This document shows, one piece after another, positions 35,637-46,900 of a stretch of DNA of 64,000 nucleotides (the first letter of the stretch is position 1; the number at the start of each line of letters is the position of its first letter). Origin of the DNA: Piliocolobus tephrosceles (lineage: Eukaryota > Chordata > Mammalia > Primates > Cercopithecidae); contig NC_045439.1 in assembly GCF_002776525.5 (NCBI RefSeq), forward strand, positions 118,463,100-118,527,099, read 5' to 3'. The translations under genes and the position numbers were made by a program. The notes under the pieces were generated by a model. That model did not search any database. It was not told the origin of the DNA and saw only the letters and a program-made list of their open reading frames with translations.

Positions 35637-37426
35637 TAGTCCAAAGAAAATAAATTATCTCCCTGTAGGCTAAAACTTTAAAATAATTTTTTTTTTTCCT
35701 CGGAGGCTTTTTCTTTCATGTGTTGGTTTTGGTTTCTACACAATAGATCAAACATCTTCACTGATAATTTTCTTAGATATTATCTTTGGAAACATTTTTC
35801 AAAGGACTCATGGAAATCTGTACTCTATGCTGATTGACTATTTCCATGTAAATAATTTGATATTTTTCATAGTAATTACTGGCTGTTGCTGTGCTATTCC
35901 TATTGTCTTGAATGTTGTGTATATAGCATGAAATCCCAACTTTTATTGAAGTAGGATATATATAACTCTTCTATGGTTGTCTTCAAGCTGGAGCCTGTTA
36001 GCACTGCAGGGCACCATGTGTGCATGTGTGTGTGTGTGTGTGTGTGTGTATGAGAAATGTGGAGATATGTCTTTAATTCAATTCTTTAGCTGCTAACTAA
36101 ATTAGAGTTCTTATTATTGTTTTAGTCAGGATATAATGAAATATATCATCAATAAAAAGTTAAAGGAACAAGGTGAATCAGTCTAATGGGAGAATCTAAA
36201 TCTTCCCAGGGATCTATTTAAATCCATAGAAACAGTACCAGTTGATAGGTAACAGTAGGGGATTAAAGACTGAAGCAGTTTGCTGTGGGCTATGAATGAC
36301 CTGATCCCTTAATCCATCTGTCTTTTTATATGAGAATGTTATGCTAATTAGCTGAGTAAATTGTTTCCTGATGACATTAATTTTGTGCCTTTTTGTTATT
36401 CTAGGCTTTGACTTTCACTGTGATAAAAATATACTAAGGGGCATTTTCAATTTAGATGGTTCCTATCCTGATAAATTCCAACACAGCAATGTTGTGGGGG
36501 AAACGTGTATAAATAGGAAACTTAATCAATCCTGAGGATAGACATAGATGACTTTAGCTTCCTATATAATCGTTCCCTTTAGCTTCTAAAGCATTGCATT
36601 AACACACTTGAAATGTTAAAACATAATTCAAGGAGAATTTTAGCAAATGCAATTTTCATTGCCCCATTTTCTTTGGAGAAAATCAAGACTTGAATATTAA
36701 CATGGAGGAAGTAATGGAACAGAGATAGTCGTGATGTGAAATCTTATTAGTAAACAAGAGCCGCATCTGAAAAAATATTGTCATTAAAGGCTATGTAGTA
36801 GTTAATTGAGTTTGATATGAAATTTAGTGCTGGAAAGTTAATGACTAATGCAGCTATTTCACAGAGCTTGGTTACTGCAGGCTCCATAATGATCTCCTTT
36901 TGCTTTGGAGCAACAATGAAATTAACCTCTCTTTTGTCCTGCAGGTGTTGTGTTCTGATAATGCATATCCTTTACAAGTTTGGGTAAATTATTTGCTTTG
37001 CATGTAAATTAACTCCAAAGCTGAATCAATATTAGAATAATAAAAATGTAGAGAATATTTTTATTCCAAGGAAGCAAAGATTTATAGCAAAATATGTCCA
37101 AATCCTAGATGCAATTTCAGAAGGATAGATTTAAAAATATTTATCTTACTCCAAATAGAAAAAGGAGAAAGAAAAAAGGAAAAAATACATACAATTGAGA
37201 GAAAGGAGGAATAGTTTTGAAAAATACAATATTATGTTATTAATGTTACATTAGGGAGAAAACAATTGAGAATTGATACACTTGTTTTTCAGTATAAAAA
37301 CAAAAAGATGGCACTTACTTAACAATTCTTAAGTGATGTCTTCTGAGCTCCACTTTATTGGGTATGTATTGTTCCTAAGCTAAAATCTAATTTCAAAATA
37401 TTAAGTATTATAGCTATAGTGTTGTC
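35637..37426. other. Repeat-free block with enhancer-like motifs
   Basis: About 1.8 kb without recognised transposons apart from a (TG)n tract. 36280-37060 holds a 10-bp palindrome GCTAATTAGC (36343-36352, homeodomain type), an AACAATG SOX-type core (36912-36918) and an octamer-like TTTGCATGTAAA (36997-37008). This mix is typical of conserved developmental enhancers. Conservation cannot be judged from one sequence. Confidence 0.4.
36017..36052. repeat. (TG)n microsatellite
   Basis: About 12-15 TG units with small interruptions. Confidence 0.93.
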
Positions 37427-37826
37427 TCAGTCTGTTTTGTGTTGCTATAACAGAACACCTGAGACTGGGTAATTTATAAAGGAAAAAGGTTTATTTAGTT
37501 TATGGTTCTGGTGGCTGCAAAGTCCGAGACTATGGCGTTGGCATCTGTTGAGCTTCTGATGAGAGCCACATGCTATGTCACAACAAAGCAGAGAAACAAA
37601 ATGGAAATCAGGCAAAACATTGCTTTATAAAAGAGGCAACTTTCTTTAGAATGACCAGCTCTTATAAGAACTAATCCATTATCATGAAAAATAACCCAGT
37701 TTCACCAGAAAGTTATTAATTTATCTTAATGACCTAATCACCTCTTCAAAGCATGATCTCCTAATACCTTACAGGGGAAATTAAATTACAACATGAATTC
37801 TGGGGAGAGCAACCCATGTCCAAACT
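37427..37826 (-). mobile_element. MST/MLT1-like MaLR LTR
   Basis: Begins 'gtctcagtctgttttgtgttgctataacagaacacctgagactgggtaatttataaagg', the reverse complement of the 3' end of MaLR LTRs (THE1/MST/MLT1). It continues with 'gttctggtggctgcaaagtccgag', 'cttataagaactaatcc' and 'ttaatgacctaatcacctcttcaaag'. Divergence suggests MST/MLT1 rather than the younger THE1. Confidence 0.8.
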
Positions 37827-40524
37827 ATAGCTAAAGACCCCAAATTTACTTAGACTCGGGGATTAATAATCATGCGTCATTGCCAATAAGCATTTTCTTT
37901 CTTTTGCACTTCCAAAGAGTTTTTTCACCACATATTTTCCTCTATGTTTTTCTTTCTCTAGTATTTCTTTCTCTAAAAATTTGTGCTTGTGTAAATAATT
38001 TACAAATGCAACTTTTTTTCTTCTTGGAAATAATAGCTAAATTCAACTTACTTTTATCTTATTCAAAATCCTTCAGAGGAAAATTCAGAAGTGACCTATT
38101 AGATGTTTGAGAATATGCCATACTACATCAGGTGCACGAGTTCCTGTGAACAAGAAGCAAAAAAGCTAGCACATTCCCTAGTTGTGTTTTTAAAGAGTAA
38201 GCTTATCAGTGGATATTGAGGAAAAAAATCTACTGGTAATATTTAAATGAAGTGGGTATGGTAAAATAATATTATGAGCATTTAATTCAAGTAATACATT
38301 TTGAACTTTAAGTTTTCTTCTGTTAATTTTATCTGTTTATAGGAATAATCCTGTTTTGTTCACTTCAGTATATTCTCTATTCCTTTCCCTTACAGTCAAG
38401 CATTGGACATGGCCTTGATATTGCTGGTTATTACCCATTGGGCTCACTGTTCATCTTTCGTTTCTAAATGCCAAAAGCAAAGTTGATTCTAAAGGATGAT
38501 AATCATCGTTAATAATTTATAGAGTATCCATCTCCAAAACAGAATCAGGAATGCTATAGACAATAATAAGCACACATTAAACCAACTGGGCACTGTGCCC
38601 AGAAAATCAGCCAAGTACACACAATAGGCAAGAAAAGCTTGTATGCATGTGAGGAGAAATAAGAAAGGGAAAGCAACGCATAAAATACTTCCAAACAGAA
38701 CAACCAGGGAGTCAACAGATTTTCAAACTTTCACAGAAAACACAAATATTTTGAAATCATTTCTACTGGGTCTACTAACTGTCTTAGAGTGTGTGATAGG
38801 TATGAAACCCAATGGAAGAAGTAGAAGCAAATTGAGTATATTCTAAAAAATTCAAAATTGGTAGGCATATTAGGTTTTAGGTTTTACAAGCTTCCAAGTG
38901 GTGAGTTAGAAGACCACGATATAGGTGTAAGATTATAGGCTTTTTTATTTGTGATTATGACTTAAACCAACCTTTTAAAATATATGATTTATTGAAACTA
39001 AAGCACTCTACATGAAATGACATGTGATTATGACAAGGATGAACAAGGAGTCTCATGTATATGTTTTCTTATATTATAAAACAGCACTTGAACTTTTTCA
39101 TGTCAGATCTTTGCTGGCAAATTAAAGCAGGAGACCAGTCCCACGAACTGAAGAAACCTACGGAAGTTAGCTTATTGAAATGCTGCCAGAGGCTTCATTT
39201 AGAGGAGTTTTTACAGGTAGTAGGTCTAAAGGATACTAGCAAACAAAACATATTAACAACATTTTTTTTACCTAAGGGAGAATTACCCCACCAAATTTAT
39301 TCCATGTAGGCCTGAGGGTTGGATGCTAATTGACTTACCATGTATTTATTATACAGTACTACTTAGGCAGGTGTGACCCAACTATAATTGGCAAGAAACC
39401 AGGGATGTACATTTGCTTTTGCTATTATATCTAAACTAGAAGAAGACTAAATCCTTTAACAGGAATACAAAGTTAACATAATGATTTAATTTAATTCTAC
39501 TCGGTATAGATAACATTTGGTAGAGTTTCAGGAACTTACTATATATTCTAGTCCTTAATTTGTAATGCAGGCCATTGACAGTATAAATCTTAGCATAAAC
39601 TGGGTAAATAAATTACTTTTTTTGAATATGAATGTTCTTTTTTATTTATCCTGGAGTCATATTCAGTGAACTGAGAAATGCATTTTGTTAAACTGACACC
39701 TAGATTTTAGGGAGAATATACTCAAATAATAAAATATTTATATCAAGAAAATAATTTTTACTCCATGACATTATATTATTTATCAGATATGAATGTCATT
39801 AAAATTCATTTTCAAGTGGTGTAAAAGAGAATGATTCCTATGCCAATGTTTTCTTACAGTGTGAAATCTTATATTGATAAAAGGACAATATTTATATATG
39901 AAATTTTGGAAAGCTTTGAGCATAAAGTTCTCAGTCACATCATAACATTTTCTCTGACAATGTGTGTGTCTTAGGGTAGGGAGAGAGAGTGGTTGAATAT
40001 CCTAATCTTACTAATTAAGATGGTATGCCCACTGTCTAACAATTTACTTCCTGTATTGACTGCACTAATTAGGCTGCCATAACTTTATTTCTTAATTGTT
40101 AATATTTGGGGAAATTATCAATAAGTATAGAAAATGACAGCGTTATTTTTTCTGAAAAAAAATATGAAAAAGGGGATAGCCTTATTTATACACAGCCTAT
40201 TAAAAAGGGAGTATTCTTTCTTCTTAAAATGCATAGCTTGACCAGCTCCATTTAACACTGTTTTTTAAAAGATATGTTAATATACTAAAGGTATAAATGA
40301 ATTTAGTCATGGCTAATTGAGTCAAAGAGATTTAAAAATTATTTGAATTGTTTTATCAAATTACTAGCTCATTGTTTAGTGTTAGATAGTTACAAAACAA
40401 ATAGTTAAGTTCCTAAGATTATTGTTGCAAACTGTGGGAACTAAAAGTCTTTAATTACATTATTTTGAAAGCAAAAAGTGATTTCCATGCAAAATATTTT
40501 AAAGGATTTCTACTCAATGTCAAA
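37827..40524. other. Single-copy DNA
   Basis: About 2.7 kb with no recognised repeat. The frames at 37880-38110, 38643-38846 and 39055-39309 show no domain or signal that I can support. Confidence 0.5.
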
Positions 40525-40860
40525 TTTTCTCATCTATTCATTTAACAAACATTGATTGAATATCCATTGTGTCTTAAAAATCAATGACGAATAACATTAT
40601 AAACGTCAGCAAGCATATGGTTGAACACTAAATAAAGAACAAAAACCAAGGTAATTACAGTAGAGTGTTTCAGTGATATATTAGCACCAAGAACAGGGAG
40701 CTATAAAAAACACTGGAAGAACATCTAAGTGAACCTTTGGGGAGTGAAGAAAAGTTTTCTTTGGAAAATAACCTCTAATCTGATATCTAAAGGACCAGTA
40801 GGAGTTACCCATAAAAAGGAGAAAGAAATTTCCAGGTAGTTGAAATGGCTTGCTGAATTG
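40525..40860 (+). mobile_element. L2-like ancient LINE fragment
   Basis: 'attcatttaacaaacattgattgaatatccattgtgtc' parallels the L2 phrase for 'attcaacaaatatttattgagcacctactatgtgcc'. Later stretches (cagtgatatattagcacc, acctctaatctgatatctaaagga) fit the same element loosely. Confidence 0.5.
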
Positions 40861-41364
40861 CCAGGGAACAGATTACTAAAATGTTTAGTAGTACTCATGG
40901 TAATTTTGTTTATAATTTTGAAACAGATATCATGTAGTCAACACAATAGGCCAGATCAGGACCTTTGGTACACATAACCCTTTTTCTGTAAGGTATTGAT
41001 AGGTATCATTTGAATAAAATTGGTGATATGTAGTGTTTATTGGTGTTTGGGAAAAACATGCACTTCCTAAAATTTTAGCATATTTTCCTATATAATTTCT
41101 CCTTAATAAATTGATGTACAAAGCAAATATCCAGGAGGTGTTAATGGTAAGCAGTAATTTCCAAAATTGCGTGACCAAGAAACTTTACTCATAGAACAAC
41201 TCTTTGAACATCTTTTCTCAGGAATATACTTTGAGAAACGTTGCTTAAATACACGTGGAAAAAAAGGTTCTACATCCAAGTTCTTTATGGTGGAGATTAC
41301 TGAAAAAGTATGGGAGGAAATTATAAATTTTGATAGAAAATCATAAGGAGTTGAATGATGTTTG
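40861..41364. other. Single-copy DNA
   Basis: No repeat recognised. Two overlapping minus-strand frames (40930-41178, 41103-41369) have no recognised features. Confidence 0.5.
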
Positions 41365-41782
41365 CCCAAAAGGTTTGTCCACCCAGAATCTCGCAGTCTG
41401 ACCTCATTTGTAGTAAGTGTATCTTTGGAGATGTAAGAAGGTAATCAAGTGTGCTCATCCTGTATTACAATAAATTCTAAACCTAATGAGTGTCCTTGTC
41501 AGAGATAGAATAACAGAAAGACACACACAAAAAAAGCCGGAGCGGGGGGAGGGGAGAGCATGTGAAGACAGAGTCAGAGATTGGAAAGACAAAAACAGCT
41601 AAGAATTGCTGACAGCCTGCAATGGGTTTTGTTTTGTCTGGGTCTCCAGTGGAAACCAATACTGCCAACACGTTGATTTGTCTTCTGGCCTCCAGACCTG
41701 TGAGAGAATCAATTTCTGCTGTTTTAAGTCACCAAGTTTGTGGTAATTTGTTATGACAATCCTGGAAACTTAATAGAACAAT
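41365..41782 (+). mobile_element. MLT/MaLR-like solo LTR, second copy of the 35150 type
   Basis: Same family and orientation as 35150-35636: 'gtctgacctcatttgtag', 'gagtgtccttgtcagag', 'cagcctgcaatgg', 'gccaacacgttgatttgtcttctggcctccag', 'tctgctgttttaagtcaccaagtttgtggtaatttgttatgacaatcctggaaacttaatagaac'. More diverged, with the 5' part partly missing. Confidence 0.62.
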
Positions 41783-41869
41783 GTGATGCTTTAGAACTAG
41801 TTGTAGTTGAACAAATTTAAACCTAACTCATATTCTTACCAAACAGTCCCCAAGGAATTATGGATGTCC
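41783..41869. other. Short gap between two LTRs
   Basis: No assignment. Confidence 0.4.
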
Positions 41870-42362
41870 CTTGATTTCATGTCCTTGCATTACCCTCACA
41901 ACCTGACAATAGATGAGCTTTGTGCATTAGTTGAGCCATGAGAATGCAGCTAAGGAGACACTGTATAAGTTTCAGTCCTAGGCTTAAGGAAGCTTTATAG
42001 CTTTTATTGACTCTGTCTTTTGCCTTGAGCCACTGTGCAAAGATGTCTAGGTTAGCTTCCTTGTGGATGAGACACTATGATGAAAAAACCAGGAGGAATG
42101 AAAGACTGGGAAGATAGAGAGGAAGACCCAGTTAGTTCCTAGTCATTCCAGCACTACATATGAATGGGGCCAGCTAGGATCCTCCAGTCCCTATGGAGCT
42201 GCTTGCTGAATATAAACATATTAAAGAGTCCAGCAGACACCATCTAGGGCAGAGATGAACCACCCAGCTGAGTTCAGCCCAAATTCAAGAATCATGTTTT
42301 AAGCTGCTATGTTTAGACCGGTTTATTACACAGCAATTGAAAGCTGTAACTAATATGATTAT
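41870..42362 (+). mobile_element. MLT1-like MaLR LTR
   Basis: A different MaLR type: 'atgtccttgcattaccctcacaacctg', 'gaaccacccagctgagttcagcccaaattcaagaatcatg', ending 'taagctgctatgtttagaccggtttattacacagcaattgaaagctgtaactaa', which parallels the MLT1 3' end. It sits in tandem with the preceding LTR, and no internal region lies between. Confidence 0.62.
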
Positions 42363-43519
42363 CAAGCATTTGTTTTTAAAACAAGGATAGACAAAAAAAG
42401 ATTAATAGATATAAGATTAGGTTATGTGCTGTAGCAAAGACTTTTTTTTTTTTCCAATTAAGAGTTTTGATAATCTATCAGGCATTTTTAAATTCTGTCT
42501 TGCATTAATTTATCTCTGGATAAAAAATTCAAGCCACCTGTAAATAAATAGAAACAGTAGGCATAAACACACCAAATAAAAGTTATATTAAAATTCTGCA
42601 GAAATGTAACAAGAATAAAATAGCTGAACTGGATTTTTAGCATGTTCTACACTCAGCTTTTATGAGAAACAGACAAATGACAATCTCATGCCAAGGATTT
42701 GTTTTAAAAGGCTCTATTACAGGTAGAGCATTGACTAACACATGTTTTAACACCTTTATCTTCAGAGTACTGCAGACAAATGATATTCATGACTCTACAC
42801 GATATTGAAATGGTATCTGAATATTAACAACTAAATTCTGACCAGTTGTGATTTAAAACATTTAGCTATTTATTGACTGTTATTTTTTAAAAAATTGGAA
42901 TGTGCATTTTATGTATATTTAACTATGAAGTCACTGGACAGTTCATTAACATATATGCTGTTTTTCAATCATTACTAGGAGTAATCTTTATAGAAATACA
43001 AGTAGCAACCATTACCACAAATGAATTCTTATAAGAAACAGTTATTCAAGTCTTTCTCTCTCTCTCTTTCTCAAACGCACGTGCACAGACACATACACAC
43101 TTCAATGTTTGTATGCCTGTGGATTGTGAGAGAGTGAGAATAAGCCTGTAAATAGAGAATTATATCAGAATTCTTGTAGCAAATAAGGTATTGGGAAAAT
43201 TGAACCAACTTAGTATTGGTCTTGGGAAGGACATTTTCTCTTTTCTGACCTAGTCCTTTCTATTAAGTGAAAGATGTCACACAATGACCACTCATCTATT
43301 TTTTGTGGATATATGAATTGTACATTACATGGAAAGAAGAGAGAAAATAATCTTAATTTTACATAATGGACAGGTTAGAAAGCCTGACAGAGACTAATGT
43401 AAAATTAATGTTTTGAATAAATGTATTTATACTATTGCTCTGTTAGAGTGTTGCTACTTTTGGTTTGTTTTTCTGTTGTCTTTTCAATATGTATTTAATT
43501 TGATTTTTAATAATCTTAT
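42363..43519. other. Single-copy DNA
   Basis: No repeat apart from short CT and CA runs at 43052-43075 and 43086-43100. No gene evidence. Confidence 0.5.
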
Positions 43520-43640
43520 CTATCTTTTTCTTTTTATCTTTTCTTCTCCTTTACCTCTTGCTCCTTTTCCTTATTCTCCTTGTCTTCCTCCTCAGTCTCC
43601 TCATCTTCATCTTCCCCTCATCCTCTTATTTGTTTTCATT
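43520..43640 (+). repeat. Polypyrimidine (CT-rich) tract
   Basis: About 120 bp almost entirely C and T (tttctttttatcttttcttctcc onward), with a shorter tract at 43725-43782. Such strand-asymmetric tracts can adopt triplex (H-DNA) structure. Confidence 0.85.
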
Positions 43641-43869
43641 ACAAAATAAAATAAGCAATCAGAAAAGTTCATACAGACGTTGTTACTTATCTTTAGGGTC
43701 CTGGATCTAAGTTAGTGCTGTTGCTTCTGTTTCTTCTCTTTGGTTCTCCTCTTCTTTTTCTCTTTTGTGTTCTGTTTTACTTTTTAAAAATATATGCCAC
43801 AACTCCGACTTTTAATCTGATTGTGTAAATGATTCTTAAGAACAAAATCAATTTTAATATTTCTTATAA
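43641..43869. other. Unassigned DNA
   Basis: Contains the second CT-rich patch; nothing else recognised. Confidence 0.4.
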
Positions 43870-44026
43870 AAGAGAAACACAGCAAAGCATTTTGCAAACT
43901 TTACCATAAAGTAAATAATAACCATTCCTAGTACAATAAGGCTGCAACTATTTTTCTTTCATCCTCTGAAACATTTTTATCTGACACAGTCACTGCTGTT
44001 TCCAAGTTCAACGTCCTGCAGCAAGC

Positions 44027-44088
44027 GTTGCCAGCAATACAGAACACTTTCAATTAGTAGTTCTCTACTTCTGTGGTCGCTAAGCAAC
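44027..44088. promoter_or_regulatory. Pair of RFX X-box-like motifs
   Basis: GTTGCCAGCAAT (44027-44038) and GTCGCTAAGCAAC (44076-44088). RFX proteins bind an imperfect inverted repeat of the form GTTGCC-(0-3)-GGCAAC/AGCAAC. The second motif has two 6-bp halves one base apart with a single mismatch to symmetry. The first has a perfect left half and one mismatch on the right. A CAATTAG core lies between them (44051-44057). Both lie in repeat-free DNA. Binding is inferred only. Confidence 0.4.
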
Positions 44089-45289
44089 TGACCTATGGTG
44101 AAGAATACATAATGATCTGTATAGACACCTTAGAGCAGTAGAAAGTATAAGTTTCACAATTTTTTTTGCTCTCTCATGTTGATGTTACAATAACCAGTTA
44201 ATTAAATGCATGGAAATATTTAATAGTAATTTGCCATAATAAACTCAAAGATTAAAAGCAGCCTCAGAAAAAGGTAGAAATAAACACAACATAAAATATT
44301 GTATTTGTCATTTGTTCATGTATGTCATTTTATTGTTTATAGGGAGGGCAAGAAATCAGTTTAATATTTTATTAAATGTTTATATTCTAGCTACTGTTTA
44401 AGACAGAATTCATCAAGTAGCAGAAGTGATGGAAGGGCCAAGGGGAAGAAAGATGGACAAAACCTGAAAATTGAAAGTGCAAATAAAATGAAAATTACAA
44501 ATGAAAACCAGTATGTTTAGTAGAGTGTCTTCATGTGGGTTAAAGAAGAAAAGGAAATATCAGCTGGAATCAGCAGAACAGATTTAGCACTTGACCCTTG
44601 GATACTTTTCATTCTATTTATCTATCATATTTTTATTGGTTTTTATTCCATTGACTACTATATGCACTGACCCTCAGCAAATTCATTCAATAGAGAGAAG
44701 AGATCGTATCTCCACTGTATCAGTGGAGCTGCTTAGGAACGTTTCCCCTGCTTCTTGTATGTATTTGTCCTATTTATACATTGTATTTTATGAGCTGCTT
44801 GAGAATAGTAGAATAACTTTCCTTTATATGGTATAGAACTTTTGATATATTTCAAAGAAATTTTTAAAAAATGATCATTTGAAATGTATGTTCTCATACT
44901 GTATGTGCAAATATCAGTAGTACAAACACTACTAGGATTAATGAAAATGAAAATCCTAATATATGAAACTTAGAAAAATAGACTAAATATCTACTGAAAA
45001 GCAACCGATAACCAAAGTTTCATGTTACACTATGAAAATCCTTGAGACATTAAAGAGGACTTTCACTGTCTTTGATGATATCATCTTTTATACATGAAGT
45101 TCTTCTAGCAGAGTAACTAGAACTAAACTTTAAACTTCCTTTTAAACCACACACTGTGAATGCATCTGTGAAAAAGACCTACATACTACAAGATAACTTT
45201 AATTACATATCTTCTGTGGGGTCCATGATTTTAGTTTAGTATAGGTTTATGCAAAGTGATTCTATTGGTAATGTGTAATTTAAACACAC
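44089..45289. other. Single-copy DNA
   Basis: No repeat recognised; the 81-codon frame at 44591-44836 lacks supporting features. Confidence 0.5.
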
Positions 45290-46900
45290 ACACAAACTAG
45301 CAGGCCCTGCCCCCGTCAATGTCTGGGTGATATCAGAGAAGGCCATGTGGGAATCTAGAACTTTCTTCCCTACCAGGTAGTTACAATGTGCCCCATCCTT
45401 CCCCACCAGGTTCCTTAGGTGTCAAAGTAAACTAAGTGAGAAGTTGGAACTTTCACATCATCTAGTGGTAACAAGGTCCAAGGCCTCCTGATATTTGCTT
45501 TCGCTTCAGTGTAGGCCATAGTGGAAGCAGAAACAAGAAAAGAATTCCCCCGCTCTCCAAAGGTCGTTGAGGAGGGATACATTTTTATCTCCACCTAGCA
45601 ATAGCAAGGCACCCCTGCTTTCACCGTGTGTGGTGTCACAGGAGGTTTATTTCCAAGAATTAAAATACAGAGCCTTATAGCATAATATCCAAATTACCCC
45701 AGATACATTGAAAATTACTCAGCATATCAAGCACCAGAAGAAAATCTCATCTTGAATGAGATAACACATGCCAACACAGTAATAACACATAAATTAGATT
45801 TATTCACAAGGATTTTAAAGCCACCACCATAAAAATGTTTTAATGAGCAATTCCAAATATGTTGAAACAAATGAAACAATGGAAAGCTTTACAAAGAAAC
45901 AGTAGATGCCAAGAGACAAATAGAAATTTTGGCATCGAAAAATACCATTGAAACTTTAAAAAATACTTGATGGCTCAACAGGGTAATGGAGGAAACAGAG
46001 AAAAGAATAAGTGAACTTGAAAATAGGACATTAAAAATTTACTAATCCAAAGACCAGAGGGAATATAGACTGAAAATGAAAAAGAACAGAGCCTCAAGGA
46101 CATGTAAGACTATAGCAAAAAATCTACTATTCGTGTCATCAGAGTCCTAGAAGGAAAGGCAAAAGTGGGTTGGGCTAAAAATATATTTGAAAAAATAATG
46201 TCCGAAACGTTTTTGAGTTTGGCAAAAGACATACAACTACAGATTCAGGAAATGAGAAAACCTAAAACGGGACAGATACAAAAAAATCAACATAGAAACA
46301 GATCAATTTCAGAAAACTTCAGCGGAAGAAAAAACCTTGGAAGCAATGAGGTAAAACAATGGTTCATCTCTCCAGAAGAAAAACAATTTGAATGACAATG
46401 ATTTCCTATCAGAAATAATGGTGGCCAGAAGGAAGTGATATATTTCTCAAGTATCAGAAAACAAGAACTGTCAATCCAGAATTCTATATTAGGCAGAAAT
46501 ATTCTTTAGAGATGAAGGAGAATTAAATAAATTCTCAGAAGAAGAAAAATTAAGAATTGGTTGCAAACAGACCTACCCTAAAGAATAGCAAAAAGTTCCT
46601 GAAACATAAAGAAAATGAATAAGGTGCCTGAAATCATCAGAAAAAAATGCAAGAGTAACAGAAAGAGCAAAGATATGAATAAGTACAAGAGATTTTTCTT
46701 CTTGAGTTTTCTAAATTATGTTTGACTTTTGAATCAAAACCTGTAACATTAAAATGGCTATCAATATCTAAATGAAAAAATTTAAAAATTATATAAACAA
46801 GGATTGGTAAAGAGACTTTTAATGAGATAAGGTTTTTACACTTCACTCGAAGTGTTGGATATTTTGATAGTGGTAGTGGTCACAAGAATTTACACATGTA
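45290..46900 (+). mobile_element. 5' part of an old L1ME/HAL1-type LINE (5'UTR and ORF1)
   Basis: 45290-45650 is GC-richer and matches old L1M 5'UTR phrases (ctgggtgatatcagagaaggcc, agttggaactttcacatcatctagtgg). 45830-46650 matches ORF1 ('agcaattccaaatatgttgaaac', 'agaaaagaataagtgaacttgaaaataggac', 'agacatacaactacagattcagga', 'aagaactgtcaatccagaattctatattaggcag', 'gatgaaggagaattaaataaattctcag'). A 76-codon ORF1 shard is open at 46165-46395. ORF2 is absent, as in HAL1 (half-L1) or a 3'-lost L1ME. Confidence 0.68.

Noticed and set aside
45460..45490. Possible CTCF core near catctagtgg
   Set aside because: The match fails at the invariant end of the core and lacks the flanking G/C context.
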